Shown: positions 1 to 8,686 of the stretch, one piece after another
Layout: every line of letters begins with the position of its first letter
Numbering within the stretch: position 1 is the stretch's first letter
Source of the DNA: Nocardiopsis quinghaiensis
Lineage (GTDB): Bacteria > Actinomycetota > Actinomycetes > Streptosporangiales > Streptosporangiaceae
Assembly: GCF_008638365.1 (NCBI RefSeq)
Contig: NZ_VWVU01000003.1
Location: 310,001-374,000 of the forward strand
Direction: 5' to 3'
Length of the DNA stretch: 64,000 nt
Translations under genes and position numbers: made by a program
Notes under the pieces: generated by a model
The model's database searches: none
What the model was told of the DNA's origin: nothing
What the model saw: only the letters and a program-made list of their open reading frames with translations

Positions 1-671
1 GCCTGGCGGTAGCGGGCGGCCACGGCGTGGGCGATGGCCGCGTCCGGGCACAGCGGGCGCGCCACCACGTCGGCGCCCGCGCCGGCCAGGCGGTCCTGGA
101 ACAGGCCGGGGGCCAGGAGCCAGCTGGCCAGGGCCACACGGGGGTGCCCCTGGGCGCGCAGGCGCCGTACCTGTTCGGTGACGGTGGGGCGGCCGGTGGC
201 GATGAAGCCCGGGGCCACCGGGGCGCCCAGGCGCTGGGACAGGCGGGCCCGGGCCTGGTCGAGTTCGGCGCGCGCGTGGGGGTCGGAGGTTCCGGCGCAG
301 GCCAGCACGAGTGCGTCGCCGGGGCGGTAGCCGGCCCGGACCAGGCGGCGCACCGCGGTGTCCAGTAGCGCGGGGTGCTCGCCCAGGGCGGGGGTGATGA
401 CGGCGTCGGCGCGGCCCGCCAGGGCGAGCTGGTGGGGGATGTCGGTGCGCACGTGGTAGCCCGAGGCCAGGAAGGCGGGCACGACCACCAGGGGGCCGGG
501 GGTGGTGGAGGCGACGTCGCCGACGGTGGGGGTCAGGACGTCGGCGAAGGCCAGACGGGTGGGCCGGTGCGTCACCTCGGCCACGCGCAGGGCCAGGGAG
601 TGGGCCACGGCGGTGCCGTGGGGGTCGCGGGTGCCGTGGACGGCCAGCAGCAGGGTCGGGTGTCGGTTCAT
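1..671 (-). CDS. Sirohydrochlorin chelatase (CbiX/SirB type), 3' end outside window
   Basis: The ATG is at 671 and the reading frame stays open to the left edge, so the C-terminus is missing. The N-terminus has the chelatase signature HGTRDPHG, and the segment PAFLASGYHVRTDIP carries the second metal-site His. The later ASWLLAPGLFQDRL fits the second half of a two-domain chelatase. By family it inserts Fe2+ into sirohydrochlorin to make siroheme, or Co2+ for cobalamin. Its position behind nirB, nirD and a HemD-like regulator, all on the same strand, favours siroheme supply for NirB. A 99-bp gap separates it from the upstream gene, so it may have its own start signals. Iron versus cobalt specificity cannot be told from sequence. 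Confidence 0.85.
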   Translation of the reverse strand, partial: MNRHPTLLLAVHGTRDPHGTAVAHSLALRVAEVTHRPTRLAFADVLTPTVGDVASTTPGPLVVVPAFLASGYHVRTDIPHQLALAGRADAVITPALGEHPALLDTAVRRLVRAGYRPGDALVLACAGTSDPHARAELDQARARLSQRLGAPVAPGFIATGRPTVTEQVRRLRAQGHPRVALASWLLAPGLFQDRLAGAGADVVARPLCPDAAIAHAVAARYRQ

Positions 672-770
672 CGCGTGGTGGGGCGGGCCTGGTGGGGGTG
701 GGCGCCGCTTCTTCCTTTCCGTTCCGTGCTCTGGTGCGCCTGTGTCCGGGGGTCTTCCTTCCGGGCGGGG

Positions 771-1925
771 TCAGGGCTGGTGGGTGCGGTCGGTGGTGTC
801 CAGGGCCAGCCGGTAGCCGCGTTTGACCACGGTCTGGACGATGCGGGCGTCGCCCAGTGCGGTGCGCAGGCGGGCCACGGCGGTTTCCACGGCGTGGGCG
901 TCGGCGTCCTCGCCCAGGCAGGTGAGCAGGCGGGTGCGGTCCAGGACCTGTCCGGGGCGGCGGGCCAGTTCGCGCATCAGCCGCATCAGGGTGGGCGAGA
1001 GGGTGTGGACGGTGCCGTTGACCAGGACGGCGTGGCCGCGCAGGCGTAGGCGGTGTCCGGCCACGGACAGGGTGGGGAAGCGTGCGGGGAGTTCTTCGGT
1101 GAGTTTGCGGACCTGGGAGCCGATGCGGGCGCGTTCTGGCCACACGGTGGGGATGTCGTGGGCCATGAGGGGGCGGGCGGTGACCGGGCCCACGCACATG
1201 GCCAGGACGTCGCCGCGCAGGGCCTGGACCAGTGCGTCCTGGTGTCCGGTGGTGTGGGCGCGGGTGAGCAGTCCGGCGGCGGCGGGGGCGCTGGTGAAGG
1301 TGAGGGCGTCCACTCCCCCGGTGGTGACGGCTTCGATGAGGCGGTCCAGGGGTGCGGTGTCCTCGGGTTGGGTCCACCGGTAGACGGGTACCTCGACCAC
1401 TTCGGCGCCGGCCAGGCGGAGGGCGGCGGTGAAGTCGGGCAGGGGTTCGCCGTGGAGCTGGACGGCCACGCGCAGGCCCTGCACTCCTTGGTTGAGGAGG
1501 TAGTCCAGGACTTCGGCCGAGGATTCGGACGGGGGTGACCACTCCTCGGTGAGTCCGGCGGCGCGGATGGCGCCCTTGGCCTTGGGGCCGCGTGCCAGCA
1601 GGCGTGAGGAGCGCATGCTGTTCAGGAGTGCCTCGGCGGTGCCCCAGGTTTCGCAGGCCTCCACCCAGCCGCGGAAGCCGATGCCGGTGGTGGCCACGAC
1701 GACGTCGGCGGGGCGGTGGGCGAGTTGGTCCGAGGCCGAGGCCAGGCGCTGGTCGTCGCTCAGGGGCACGATGCGCAGGGCGGGTGCGGCGATGACCTGA
1801 GCGCCTTTGCGGCGCAGTAGGGCGCTGAGTTCCTCGGCGCGGCGTGCCGCGGTGACGGCGACGGTGAATCCGGCCAGTGGTGCGGTGGTGGCGGGTGTGG
1901 GCGGTGCGTGGGGCAGGGTGTTCAT
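771..1925 (-). CDS. nnaR: HemD-domain / winged-helix regulator, NnaR-like
   Basis: 384 aa. Residues about 15-265 form a uroporphyrinogen-III synthase (HemD) fold, starting LAGFTVAVTAARRAEEL. Residues about 285-375 form an OmpR/PhoB-type winged helix, with LSPTLMRLMRELARRPGQ and the terminal wing VVKRGYRLAL. In Streptomyces and mycobacteria this fusion is known as NnaR, a nitrate/nitrite assimilation regulator acting with GlnR; a true uroporphyrinogen-III synthase role is the alternative. Its ATG overlaps the nirD stop (ATGA, 1922-1925), so it is translationally coupled to nirBD, which supports the regulator reading. Whether the HemD domain still catalyses or only senses a tetrapyrrole is not decided by the sequence. 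Confidence 0.8.
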   Translation of the reverse strand: MNTLPHAPPTPATTAPLAGFTVAVTAARRAEELSALLRRKGAQVIAAPALRIVPLSDDQRLASASDQLAHRPADVVVATTGIGFRGWVEACETWGTAEALLNSMRSSRLLARGPKAKGAIRAAGLTEEWSPPSESSAEVLDYLLNQGVQGLRVAVQLHGEPLPDFTAALRLAGAEVVEVPVYRWTQPEDTAPLDRLIEAVTTGGVDALTFTSAPAAAGLLTRAHTTGHQDALVQALRGDVLAMCVGPVTARPLMAHDIPTVWPERARIGSQVRKLTEELPARFPTLSVAGHRLRLRGHAVLVNGTVHTLSPTLMRLMRELARRPGQVLDRTRLLTCLGEDADAHAVETAVARLRTALGDARIVQTVVKRGYRLALDTTDRTHQP

Positions 1926-2293
1926 GGTGTGTTCTCCTCGGCGCGGGTGGCGATCTGCACGGTGGCGCCGTCGCGGCGTACGGGCCAGGTGTCCAGGTGT
2001 ACCCCGTCCTCGTCCAGGCTGTGGCCGGTGCGGAGGGAGAAGACGTTCTTGAGCATGGGTGAGGCGATGGTGGGCTCTCCCGAGCGGTCGCCGACGATGC
2101 CGCGGGAGATGACGGCGGCGCCGGTGTAGGGGTCGATGTTGTCCACGGCGTACAGGTGTTCGTCGCGGGTGAGGAACAGGGCCACCTGGGTTCCGTCGGG
2201 CAGGAGGATGGCCACCCCGTCCTCGGGGTGGAGGCGGTCGATGGAGCAGGCGTCGGTCCAGGTGGTGGGCCGGGTCTGGGTGGTGGTGCTCAT
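1922..2293 (-). CDS. nirD: Assimilatory nitrite reductase small subunit NirD
   Basis: 123 aa, starting at the ATG that overlaps the nirB stop (ATGA, 2290-2293). It is a Rieske-like NirD-fold protein of typical length, with the family stretches LFLTRDEHLYAVDNIDPYTG, ISRGIVGDR and SPMLKNVFSLRTG. The Cys/His cluster ligands of true Rieske proteins are absent, as is normal for NirD. It partners NirB in NADH-dependent six-electron reduction of nitrite to ammonium in the cytoplasm. Sandwiched between nirB and the nnaR-like gene with 4-bp overlaps at both ends, it belongs to a tightly coupled operon. Confidence 0.93.
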   Translation of the reverse strand: MSTTTQTRPTTWTDACSIDRLHPEDGVAILLPDGTQVALFLTRDEHLYAVDNIDPYTGAAVISRGIVGDRSGEPTIASPMLKNVFSLRTGHSLDEDGVHLDTWPVRRDGATVQIATRAEENTP

Positions 2294-4797
2294 CGGGTGG
2301 CCTCCTGGGGTCGGGGGGTGGGCATGCCCAGGTTGAGGGGTGCCTCGGGTACGGGCTGGTCGCGGGTGGTGGTGAAGCTGATGGTGGGGTCGGGGGTGGT
2401 GGGGGCGTTGGCGAAGGAGACGAAGCGGGCGAGTTTGTCGGGGTCGGCCAGGACGGCGGCCCACTCGTCGGTGTAGGCGGCCACGTGGTCTTCCATGGCG
2501 GCTTCGAGTTCGGTGGCGATGCCCAGGGAGTCGTGGACGATGACCTCGCGCAGGTGGTCCAGGCCCCCGTCCAGGGATTCGATCCAGGGTGCGGTGCGCT
2601 GGAGGCGGTCGGCGGTGCGCACGTAGAACATCAGGAAGCGGTCGATGTAGCGGATGAGGGTCTCCTCGTCCAGGTCGCCGGCCAGGAGTTCGGCGTGGCG
2701 CGGGGTGAAGCCGCCGTTGCCGCCCACGTACAGGTTCCAGCCCTGGTCGGTGGCGATGATGCCGAAGTCCTTGCCGCGGGCCTCGGCGCACTCGCGGGCG
2801 CATCCGGAGACGGCGGACTTGAGTTTGTGGGGTGAGCGCAGGCCCCGGTAGCGCTCCTCCAGGCGGATGGCCAGTCCCACCGAGTCCTGGACGCCGTAGC
2901 GGCACCAGGTGGTGCCCACGCACGACTTGACGGTGCGCAGGGACTTGCCGTAGGCGTGGCCGGATTCGAATCCGGCGTCGACCAGGCGTTTCCAGATGTC
3001 GGGCAGTTGTTCCAGGCGGGCGCCGAAGAGGTCGATGCGCTGGCCGCCGGTGATCTTGGTGTAGAGGTTGAAGTCGCGTGCGACCTCGCCGATGACGATG
3101 AGTTTGTCGGGGGTGACCTCTCCGCCGGGGATGCGGGGCACGACCGAGTAGGTGCCGTTGCGTTGCATGTTGGCCAGGTAGCGGTCGTTGGTGTCCTGCA
3201 GGGTGGCCTGTTCGCCCTCCAGGATGTGTCCGCCTCCCAGGGAGGCCAGGATGGAGGCGACGGCGGGTTTGCAGATGTCGCAGCCGTATCCGGTGCCGTG
3301 GGCGCTGATGAGCGCGGAGAAGGTGGTGGTGCCGGTGGCGCGGATGATCTCGACCAGTTCGGCGCGGGACTGGGGGAAGTGCTCGCACAGGGCCTTGGAC
3401 TGTTCGATGCCGGCCTGGGCGAGGATCTTCTTGAGCATGGGTACGCACGAGCCGCAGCTGGTGCCCGCCTTGGTGCAGGCCTTCAGGGCGGGAACGTCGT
3501 GGTTTCCGCAGTCGATGGCTTCGGTGAGTTCGCCCTTGGTGACGGCGTTGCAGGAGCAGATCTGCGCGGAGTCGGGGAGGGCGTCGGCGCCCAGGCCGGC
3601 TGCGCCCTCGGGGGTGATCAGGGCCAGCGGGTCGGCGGGCAGGGGGGATCCGACCAGGGGGCGCAGGGTGGCGTAGGCGGTGGCGTCGCCGACCAGGATG
3701 CCGCCGAGCAGGGTGGTGGCGTCGTCGGAGAGGACGAGTTTGGCGTAGCGTCCGCTGGCGGCGTCGTTGACGACCACGTCCAGGGCGCCGGGGGTGCGGC
3801 CGTGGGCGTCGCCGAAGCTGGCCACGTCCACGCCCAGGAGTTTGAGCTTGGTGGAGGTGTCGGCGCCGGTGAAGGTGGCGGCGCCGCCCACGAGTTGGTC
3901 GGCGACCACTTCGGCCATGGCGTTGCCGGGGGCGATGAGGCCGTAGACGGTGCCGCGGTGGTTGGCGGCCTCGCCGATGGCGTGGATGTGGGCGTCGCTG
4001 GTGGTGCAGGTGTCGTCGATGACGATGCCGCCGCGTTCGCCGACCTCCAGCCCGGCGGTGCGGGCGAGGTCGTCGCGTGGGCGGATGCCCACGGAGAACA
4101 CGACCAGGTCGGCCTCCAGGTGGGTGTCCTGCCCCAGGGTCAGGTGGGACACGCGGCCGTGGTCCGCTGCCTGGACGGCGGTGGAGGCCGATCCGGTGTG
4201 CACGTGCACGCCCAGGTCGGTGATGAGGTTGCGGAGGAGGGATCCGGCGCCCTCGTCGATCTGGGCGGGCATCAGGTGGGGGGCGAGTTCGACCACGTGC
4301 GCCTGCAGGCCCAGCAGGCGTAGGGCGTTGGCGGCTTCCAGGCCCAGTAGGCCGCCGCCGATGACCACGCCGGTGCGTGCGCCCTGTGCGGAGGCGGTGA
4401 TGGCGTCCAGGTCCTCGATGGTGCGGTAGACGTGGCAGCCGGGCAGGTCGTGGCCGGGGATGGGCGGCACGAAGGGGGTGGATCCGGTGGCCAGGACCAG
4501 GCGGTCGTAGGGCAGGACGCGGCCGGTGGCGGTGGTGACGGTGCGGTGGGCGCGGTCGATGGCGGTGGCGCGTTCGTTGACGTGCACGTCCACGTGGGGG
4601 CCGCTCACGTCGCCCAGGGACAGGTCCTGGGCGCTGGCGCCGTCGAAGTAGGAGGAGAGGGCGACGCGGTCGTAGGCGGTGCGGGGTTCCTCGCCCACGA
4701 CGGTGATGTGCCAGTGGTGGGCGCTGTCGCGGTCGTGGAGGGCCTCGATGAGTCGGTGGCCGACCATGCCGTTGCCGATGACGACGAGTTCTTCCAT
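2290..4797 (-). CDS. nirB: Assimilatory nitrite reductase large subunit NirB
   Basis: 835 aa. The start is the ATG at 4797 (MEELVVIGNGMVG), placed after an AGGAGG ribosome site; the longer open frame upstream lacks family similarity. Domain order is: N-terminal FAD/NAD(P)H-binding part (VVIGNGMVGHR, TGVVIGGGLLGLEAA), a BFD-like [2Fe-2S] domain (CSCNAV, then TSCGSC), the ferredoxin-like nitrite/sulfite reductase half-domain, and the siroheme-[4Fe-4S] domain with C-x5-C (SCVGTTWC) and C-x3-C (GCAREC). It catalyses NADH-dependent nitrite to ammonium reduction with NirD. First gene of the nirB-nirD-nnaR operon, preceded by a GlnR-type box array at 4854-4891. All expected cofactor ligands are present. 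Confidence 0.96.
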   Translation of the reverse strand: MEELVVIGNGMVGHRLIEALHDRDSAHHWHITVVGEEPRTAYDRVALSSYFDGASAQDLSLGDVSGPHVDVHVNERATAIDRAHRTVTTATGRVLPYDRLVLATGSTPFVPPIPGHDLPGCHVYRTIEDLDAITASAQGARTGVVIGGGLLGLEAANALRLLGLQAHVVELAPHLMPAQIDEGAGSLLRNLITDLGVHVHTGSASTAVQAADHGRVSHLTLGQDTHLEADLVVFSVGIRPRDDLARTAGLEVGERGGIVIDDTCTTSDAHIHAIGEAANHRGTVYGLIAPGNAMAEVVADQLVGGAATFTGADTSTKLKLLGVDVASFGDAHGRTPGALDVVVNDAASGRYAKLVLSDDATTLLGGILVGDATAYATLRPLVGSPLPADPLALITPEGAAGLGADALPDSAQICSCNAVTKGELTEAIDCGNHDVPALKACTKAGTSCGSCVPMLKKILAQAGIEQSKALCEHFPQSRAELVEIIRATGTTTFSALISAHGTGYGCDICKPAVASILASLGGGHILEGEQATLQDTNDRYLANMQRNGTYSVVPRIPGGEVTPDKLIVIGEVARDFNLYTKITGGQRIDLFGARLEQLPDIWKRLVDAGFESGHAYGKSLRTVKSCVGTTWCRYGVQDSVGLAIRLEERYRGLRSPHKLKSAVSGCARECAEARGKDFGIIATDQGWNLYVGGNGGFTPRHAELLAGDLDEETLIRYIDRFLMFYVRTADRLQRTAPWIESLDGGLDHLREVIVHDSLGIATELEAAMEDHVAAYTDEWAAVLADPDKLARFVSFANAPTTPDPTISFTTTRDQPVPEAPLNLGMPTPRPQEATR

Positions 4798-5232
4798 GGG
4801 TGTGCGGCTCCTCCTGCTGCGGGGTCGGACGGGTTTCAGGCAACCCGCAGGGTGTTTCTGCGGGGTCAGCCGTGTGTGACGCGGTTGTTTCGTTGTGCTC
4901 CTCTCGCAGGTGGGAAACGCGTGATGGGGGTGGGGCGGGGTGAAGTCCCAGGGTGGGGTGGTCGTGTGGGGCGCGGGCGGGGTGGATGGGTGTTGGGTCA
5001 CACCCGGGGTGTGGCGGTCGGGCGCCTCGGGGCGGGGGTGGCCGTCCGGGCCGGGGAGGGGAATGTTTTTTCGTGTGGAGGGTCAAGGAGCGGGTATCGG
5101 CTGTTCAGAGACGGGTTCGGGGCTGTTTCGGTTCGGGTGGGGCCGTGCGGCGATGAGGTCTGTGGTCCAGAGGCGATGCGGCGGGTAGGGGTGGGAGAGA
5201 ACGCTTACCGCGCCAGAATCCGGGGTGCTGCC
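4798..5232. other. Divergent intergenic region nirB / GAF-PP2C gene
   Basis: 435 bp with no supportable gene. It contains the nirB ribosome site next to 4797, the GlnR-like array at 4854-4891, an isolated extra GTTTC at 4833-4837 and a GGGAAAC at 4912-4918. The remainder is G-rich on the plus strand without clear structure. An in-frame ATG at 5176 is an alternative, longer start for the downstream gene. Confidence 0.6.
4854..4891 (-). promoter_or_regulatory. Candidate GlnR operator upstream of nirB
   Basis: Read on the minus strand, four pentamers occur at exactly 11-bp spacing, each separated by 6 bases: GAAAC (4887-4891), GTCAC (4876-4880), CTGAC (4865-4869) and GAAAC (4854-4858). GlnR operators are alternating gTnAC and GaAAC boxes with 6-bp spacers, and GlnR is the known activator of nirB in Streptomyces. 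The array ends 57 bp upstream of the nirB ATG. The box order is not perfectly canonical, so occupancy is inference. Confidence 0.65.
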
Positions 5233-6402
5233 ATGCCGGTGCAACACGCGTCCAACGAGTTGATGATCTCCCTGGTGCGAGCCGGTCACCTGGCCACTTT
5301 CGAGGAGTTGCCCTCGCTGATCGCCAAGAAGGCCGAGGGCGCCGATCTGTCCCAGGCCCGTGTCTACCTGGCCGACCACCAGCAGCAGGTGCTGCGGGAG
5401 TTCACCGGTGCGGGGATCGACGCCAACGGGGGCGGTGAGGCCCTGAGTGTGGACGACTCCGTGGCCGGGCAGGCCTACGTGACGGGTGTGACCGTGCGTG
5501 TGGAGGGTGAGCACCGGTACTGGGTGCCGATCCTGGAGGGTGCCCAGCGTCTGGGTGTGCTGCACGTGGGCTATGCGGGCGATCCGGACCGCTCGGCGAT
5601 GCGGGATCTGGCCTCGATGGTGGCTTTGCTGGTCATCGCCAAGCGCTCCAACAGTGACGCCTACGCCCGGTTGGTGCGCACCAGGTCCATGTCGGTCTCG
5701 GCGGAGATGCAGTGGACGCTCATGCCGCCGGGGACCTTCGCTGATTCGCGGGTGACGATCTCGGCCGCCACGGAGCCGGCCTACGACAACGCCGGGGACT
5801 CCTTCGACTACGCGGTGGCGGGGGAGGTCGCGCATCTGGCGATGTTCGACGCGATGGGGCACGACACCGCCGCGGGGTTGATCGCGAACCTGGCGGTGGG
5901 GGCCTTCCGCAACGAGCGCCGTAAGGGCACCGCCCTGGCCGACATGTGCCGTGGGGTGGAGGAGACCCTGATCCAGGAGTTCGTACGCACCCGTTTCGCG
6001 ACCGCGATCCTGGCCGAGTTGAACATGACCACCGGTGAGCTGCACTGGGTCAACTGCGGCCATCTGCCGCCGGTGCTCATCCGCAACAACCAGGTGCGCA
6101 GCCTGGAGTGCGACCCCTCCCATCCGCTGGGGATGGATCTGGGGCTGCCGGTGACGGTGTGCCGTGAGCAGTTGGAGCCCGGCGACCGGCTGCTGCTCTA
6201 CACCGACGGCATCATCGAGGCCCGTGACTCCCAGGGGCGGGAGTTCGGTGTGGACCGGTTCGTGGACTTCGTCATCCGGCACCAGGCCGACAACATGCCC
6301 GTCCCCGAGACGCTGCGCCGCCTGGTGCACGGGGTCCTGGAGTACCACCACGGCCGGTTCGGCGACGACGCCACCGTGCTCTTCTGCGAATGGCACGGTT
6401 GA
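5233..6402 (+). CDS. GAF-domain PP2C (SpoIIE-type) serine/threonine phosphatase
   Basis: 389 aa from the ATG at 5233 (MPVQHASNELM); an in-frame ATG at 5176 would add 19 residues. Residues about 10-160 form a GAF-like sensor domain. Residues about 190-385 are a SpoIIE/RsbU PP2C phosphatase with the metal-site motifs GDSFDY, FDAMGHD, LLLYTDGI and the terminal GDDATVLF. Such proteins usually dephosphorylate anti-anti-sigma factors in partner-switching modules. No anti-sigma kinase or STAS gene is nearby, so its partners lie elsewhere. It is transcribed away from nirB and shares the intergenic region with its GlnR-like array, so a nitrogen link is possible but unproven. Confidence 0.88.
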   Translation: MPVQHASNELMISLVRAGHLATFEELPSLIAKKAEGADLSQARVYLADHQQQVLREFTGAGIDANGGGEALSVDDSVAGQAYVTGVTVRVEGEHRYWVPILEGAQRLGVLHVGYAGDPDRSAMRDLASMVALLVIAKRSNSDAYARLVRTRSMSVSAEMQWTLMPPGTFADSRVTISAATEPAYDNAGDSFDYAVAGEVAHLAMFDAMGHDTAAGLIANLAVGAFRNERRKGTALADMCRGVEETLIQEFVRTRFATAILAELNMTTGELHWVNCGHLPPVLIRNNQVRSLECDPSHPLGMDLGLPVTVCREQLEPGDRLLLYTDGIIEARDSQGREFGVDRFVDFVIRHQADNMPVPETLRRLVHGVLEYHHGRFGDDATVLFCEWHG

Positions 6403-6520
6403 GGCCCGCTGGCCTCAGGTGGGCGTGGTGTGTGCGGGTCCGTGGAGAAGGAGGGTGTGGCCGGCCGGTCGGGGCGTAGAATCCGGCCAGGCGCGGATGA
6501 CGACGGACTCGGGGTAGAGC

Positions 6521-7009
6521 GTGGCGGAGATGGTGCACGTGGTCGTTCCGGTGTTCGCCGCGGTGGCGGTCGGGCTGTTCGCCGGGTTGTTCTTCGCGTT
6601 CTCGGTCTCGGTGATGCCCGGTCTGGGCAGGGCCGGGGACCGGGTGATGATCGAGGCGATGCAGGGTGTCAACGTGGCCGTCCTCAACCCGTGCTTCGCC
6701 GTGGTCTTCATCGGCGCTCCGGTGGCGGTGCTGGCCTGTGTGGTGCTGTACGCCAGTGTGGGGGCCATGGCCGCGGCCGTGTGGTCGGGCGTGGCGCTGG
6801 CCTGCCTGTGCGCGGTGCTGGTGGTCACCTTCGCCGTCAACGTGCCGCGCAACGACGCTTTGGAGCGTGCGGGTCCGGCCGAGCGGATCGGGGACCCGGC
6901 CGCGGTGCGCGGGGCCTTCGAGTCGGTGTGGGTGCGCTGGAACCACCTGCGCACGGTGCTCTCCCTGGTGGCGTTGGTCTGCGCGGTGGTGGCCCTGACG
7001 GTGCGCTGA
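6521..7009 (+). CDS. DUF1772 (anthrone oxygenase-like) four-helix membrane protein
   Basis: 162 aa with a GTG start at 6521; the ATG at 6530 is an alternative, and neither has a strong ribosome site. Four hydrophobic segments are visible at about residues 8-30, 55-77, 82-105 and 140-160. The family hallmark NVPRNDAL follows the third helix. DUF1772 proteins are small integral membrane proteins; a few members act in polyketide anthrone oxidation, but most, including this one outside any biosynthetic cluster, have no known role. It lies 118 bp after the phosphatase on the same strand. Confidence 0.8.
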   Translation: MAEMVHVVVPVFAAVAVGLFAGLFFAFSVSVMPGLGRAGDRVMIEAMQGVNVAVLNPCFAVVFIGAPVAVLACVVLYASVGAMAAAVWSGVALACLCAVLVVTFAVNVPRNDALERAGPAERIGDPAAVRGAFESVWVRWNHLRTVLSLVALVCAVVALTVR

Positions 7010-7023
7010 GCGGGGGCGTGGGA

Positions 7024-7039
7024 AACCCCTCGCGGGGTT
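7024..7039. terminator. Short hairpin between convergent genes
   Basis: AACCCC at 7024-7029 pairs with GGGGTT at 7034-7039 around a 4-base loop, 15 bp after the DUF1772 stop and facing the convergent flavoprotein gene. There is no T tract, so its function as terminator is weakly supported. Confidence 0.35.
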
Positions 7040-7144
7040 GGCGCCGGGGCTCCGGCCCGCCGCCCGGTGCCCTCCTGCGCGACACGCCGACCCGTCGCGT
7101 GAGCGCGTTGACGGGTGCGCGGGCCGGGAGCCGCCGGACCCCTC

Positions 7145-8599
7145 CTAGCCGACCGGGGCGCTGGTCTGTCCCTGCATCCCCGAGAGCAGGGCCTGCACGT
7201 CGCGCACGCACCCGCCGCAGCCGGTGGTGGCGCGTGTCTGCTGGGCGATGGCCTCGCGGGTGCGCGCCCCGTCCAGCCAGGCCTGTTCGATGTCGGTGCG
7301 GCTGACCGCGTTGCACCGGCACACCAGCGACGTGGCCTCCTCCTGGTCCTGGTCGGGGGCGGCGGTGGGCAGTCCCTGGAGCAGGGCGAGCCGGTCGGCG
7401 GGTACGGGGGCTCCGGTGTCGTAGAGCTGGGCCAGGGTGGCGGCGGCCTCGGGGAAGCCCAGCAGTACCGCGCCCACCACCTTTTCCTGGCGCACCGTCA
7501 GCTTGGCGTAGCGGCCGCCGTAGGGGTCGCTGATGGTGACCGTTTCCAGGCCCTGGGCGTCTGCTTCCTCATGGACCTGCCCGAACGCGGTCAACTCGAT
7601 GCCCTGGGCCTTGAGGCGGGTCAGCGGCCTGGCTCCGGTGTAGAGCGCGTGGGGCGCGGTTCCGATCAGGCGCTGGGCCAGTACCGCGGCCTGTTCCCAG
7701 CCGGGCTGGATGAGTCCCGCGCCGCCTCCGGGGTGCTGGGCGCAGTCGCCGATGGCGTGCACGCGTGCGTTGGAGGTGGCCAGGCGGTCGTCCACGACGA
7801 TGCCGTGCTCGACCTCGATCTCGGCGTCCTTGGCCAGTTCGGTGTTGCCGCGCACTCCGGCGGTGACGACCAGGGCGTCGCCGGGCAGTACGCGGCCGTC
7901 GTCCAGTTCCAGGCCGGTGCCGGGGATCCAGCGTGCGGCCACCCGCCAGGAGTGCACGGCCACGCCCAGGGCGGCGTAGCGTTCGGCGAGGATGCGGGCG
8001 GCCGGCTGGTCGATCTGGCGGCGCATGATCCAGGGGGAGGACTCCACCACCGACACCCGCATGCCCCGGCCCACCAGGCCGCGTGCGGCCTCCAGTCCCA
8101 GGATGCCGCCGCCGAGGACCACGACGGGTGCGCCCGGGCGGGCCAGGGCGAGTAGGCGCTGGCAGTCGGCCAGGTCGCGTAGGGCGGTCACCCCCTCCTC
8201 CGGGGCTCCGTCCGGGGCGGTCACGCCGGTGATCGGGGGGAAGGCGGCGCGTGCGCCCGTGGCCATGACCAGTTCGTCGTAGGGCAGGTGGGTGCCGTCG
8301 TCCAGGGTGACGGTGCGGCTCTCGGTGTCCAGGGCGGTGGCGGTGGTGCCGGTGCGCACGGTCACGCCGGGGGTGTCGGGGACGGGGAGGCGGATCTGGT
8401 CGGGGGTGTAGTCCCCGGCGATCACGCCCGAGAGCAGGACGCGGTTGTAGGCGTGGTGGTGTTCGGTGCCGACCACGGTGATGTGGGCCCGCTCCCCCGC
8501 CGGGTCCAGGCGGGCCGCCTCCTCGGCGAAGCGGGCGCCGACCATTCCGTTGCCGATGACCACGATCTGACGCGGGGACGCGCCCTGCACGGTGCTCAA
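7145..8599 (-). CDS. nasB: NAD(P)H/FAD oxidoreductase with BFD-like [2Fe-2S] domain (nitrate reductase electron-transfer subunit)
   Basis: 484 aa. The start is a TTG at 8599, chosen because AGGAGG lies six bases ahead of it; the GTG three codons later would be too far from that site. It resembles the N-terminal half of NirB: FAD-binding IVVIGNGMVGARF, NAD(P)H-binding VVVLGGGILGLEAA, then a BFD-like [2Fe-2S] domain near residues 425-475 with C-x-C (VCRCNAV) and C-x2-C (GCGGC). It probably passes electrons from NAD(P)H to the molybdenum nitrate reductase encoded 87 bp upstream in the same operon. It lacks the siroheme part, so it is not a second nitrite reductase. Confidence 0.87.
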   Translation of the reverse strand: MSTVQGASPRQIVVIGNGMVGARFAEEAARLDPAGERAHITVVGTEHHHAYNRVLLSGVIAGDYTPDQIRLPVPDTPGVTVRTGTTATALDTESRTVTLDDGTHLPYDELVMATGARAAFPPITGVTAPDGAPEEGVTALRDLADCQRLLALARPGAPVVVLGGGILGLEAARGLVGRGMRVSVVESSPWIMRRQIDQPAARILAERYAALGVAVHSWRVAARWIPGTGLELDDGRVLPGDALVVTAGVRGNTELAKDAEIEVEHGIVVDDRLATSNARVHAIGDCAQHPGGGAGLIQPGWEQAAVLAQRLIGTAPHALYTGARPLTRLKAQGIELTAFGQVHEEADAQGLETVTISDPYGGRYAKLTVRQEKVVGAVLLGFPEAAATLAQLYDTGAPVPADRLALLQGLPTAAPDQDQEEATSLVCRCNAVSRTDIEQAWLDGARTREAIAQQTRATTGCGGCVRDVQALLSGMQGQTSAPVG

Positions 8600-8686
8600 C
8601 TGCTGCCTCCTGGTGTGGGTGTGTGCGTTTCCGGGCGGCGCCGGCCGGGGTGTTCGCGAGGGTGCGGTGGGGTGTTGCGGGGCGGG

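Noticed and set aside
375-1049. Long plus-strand open frames opposite the chelatase and nnaR-like genes
   Set aside because: Gly/Arg/Gln-rich composition with no family resemblance; mirror frames of GC-rich minus-strand genes.
1922-5086. 1054-codon minus-strand frame spanning nirB in another phase
   Set aside because: Only its last 123 codons (NirD) are real; the rest is Arg/Pro/His-rich shadow of nirB.
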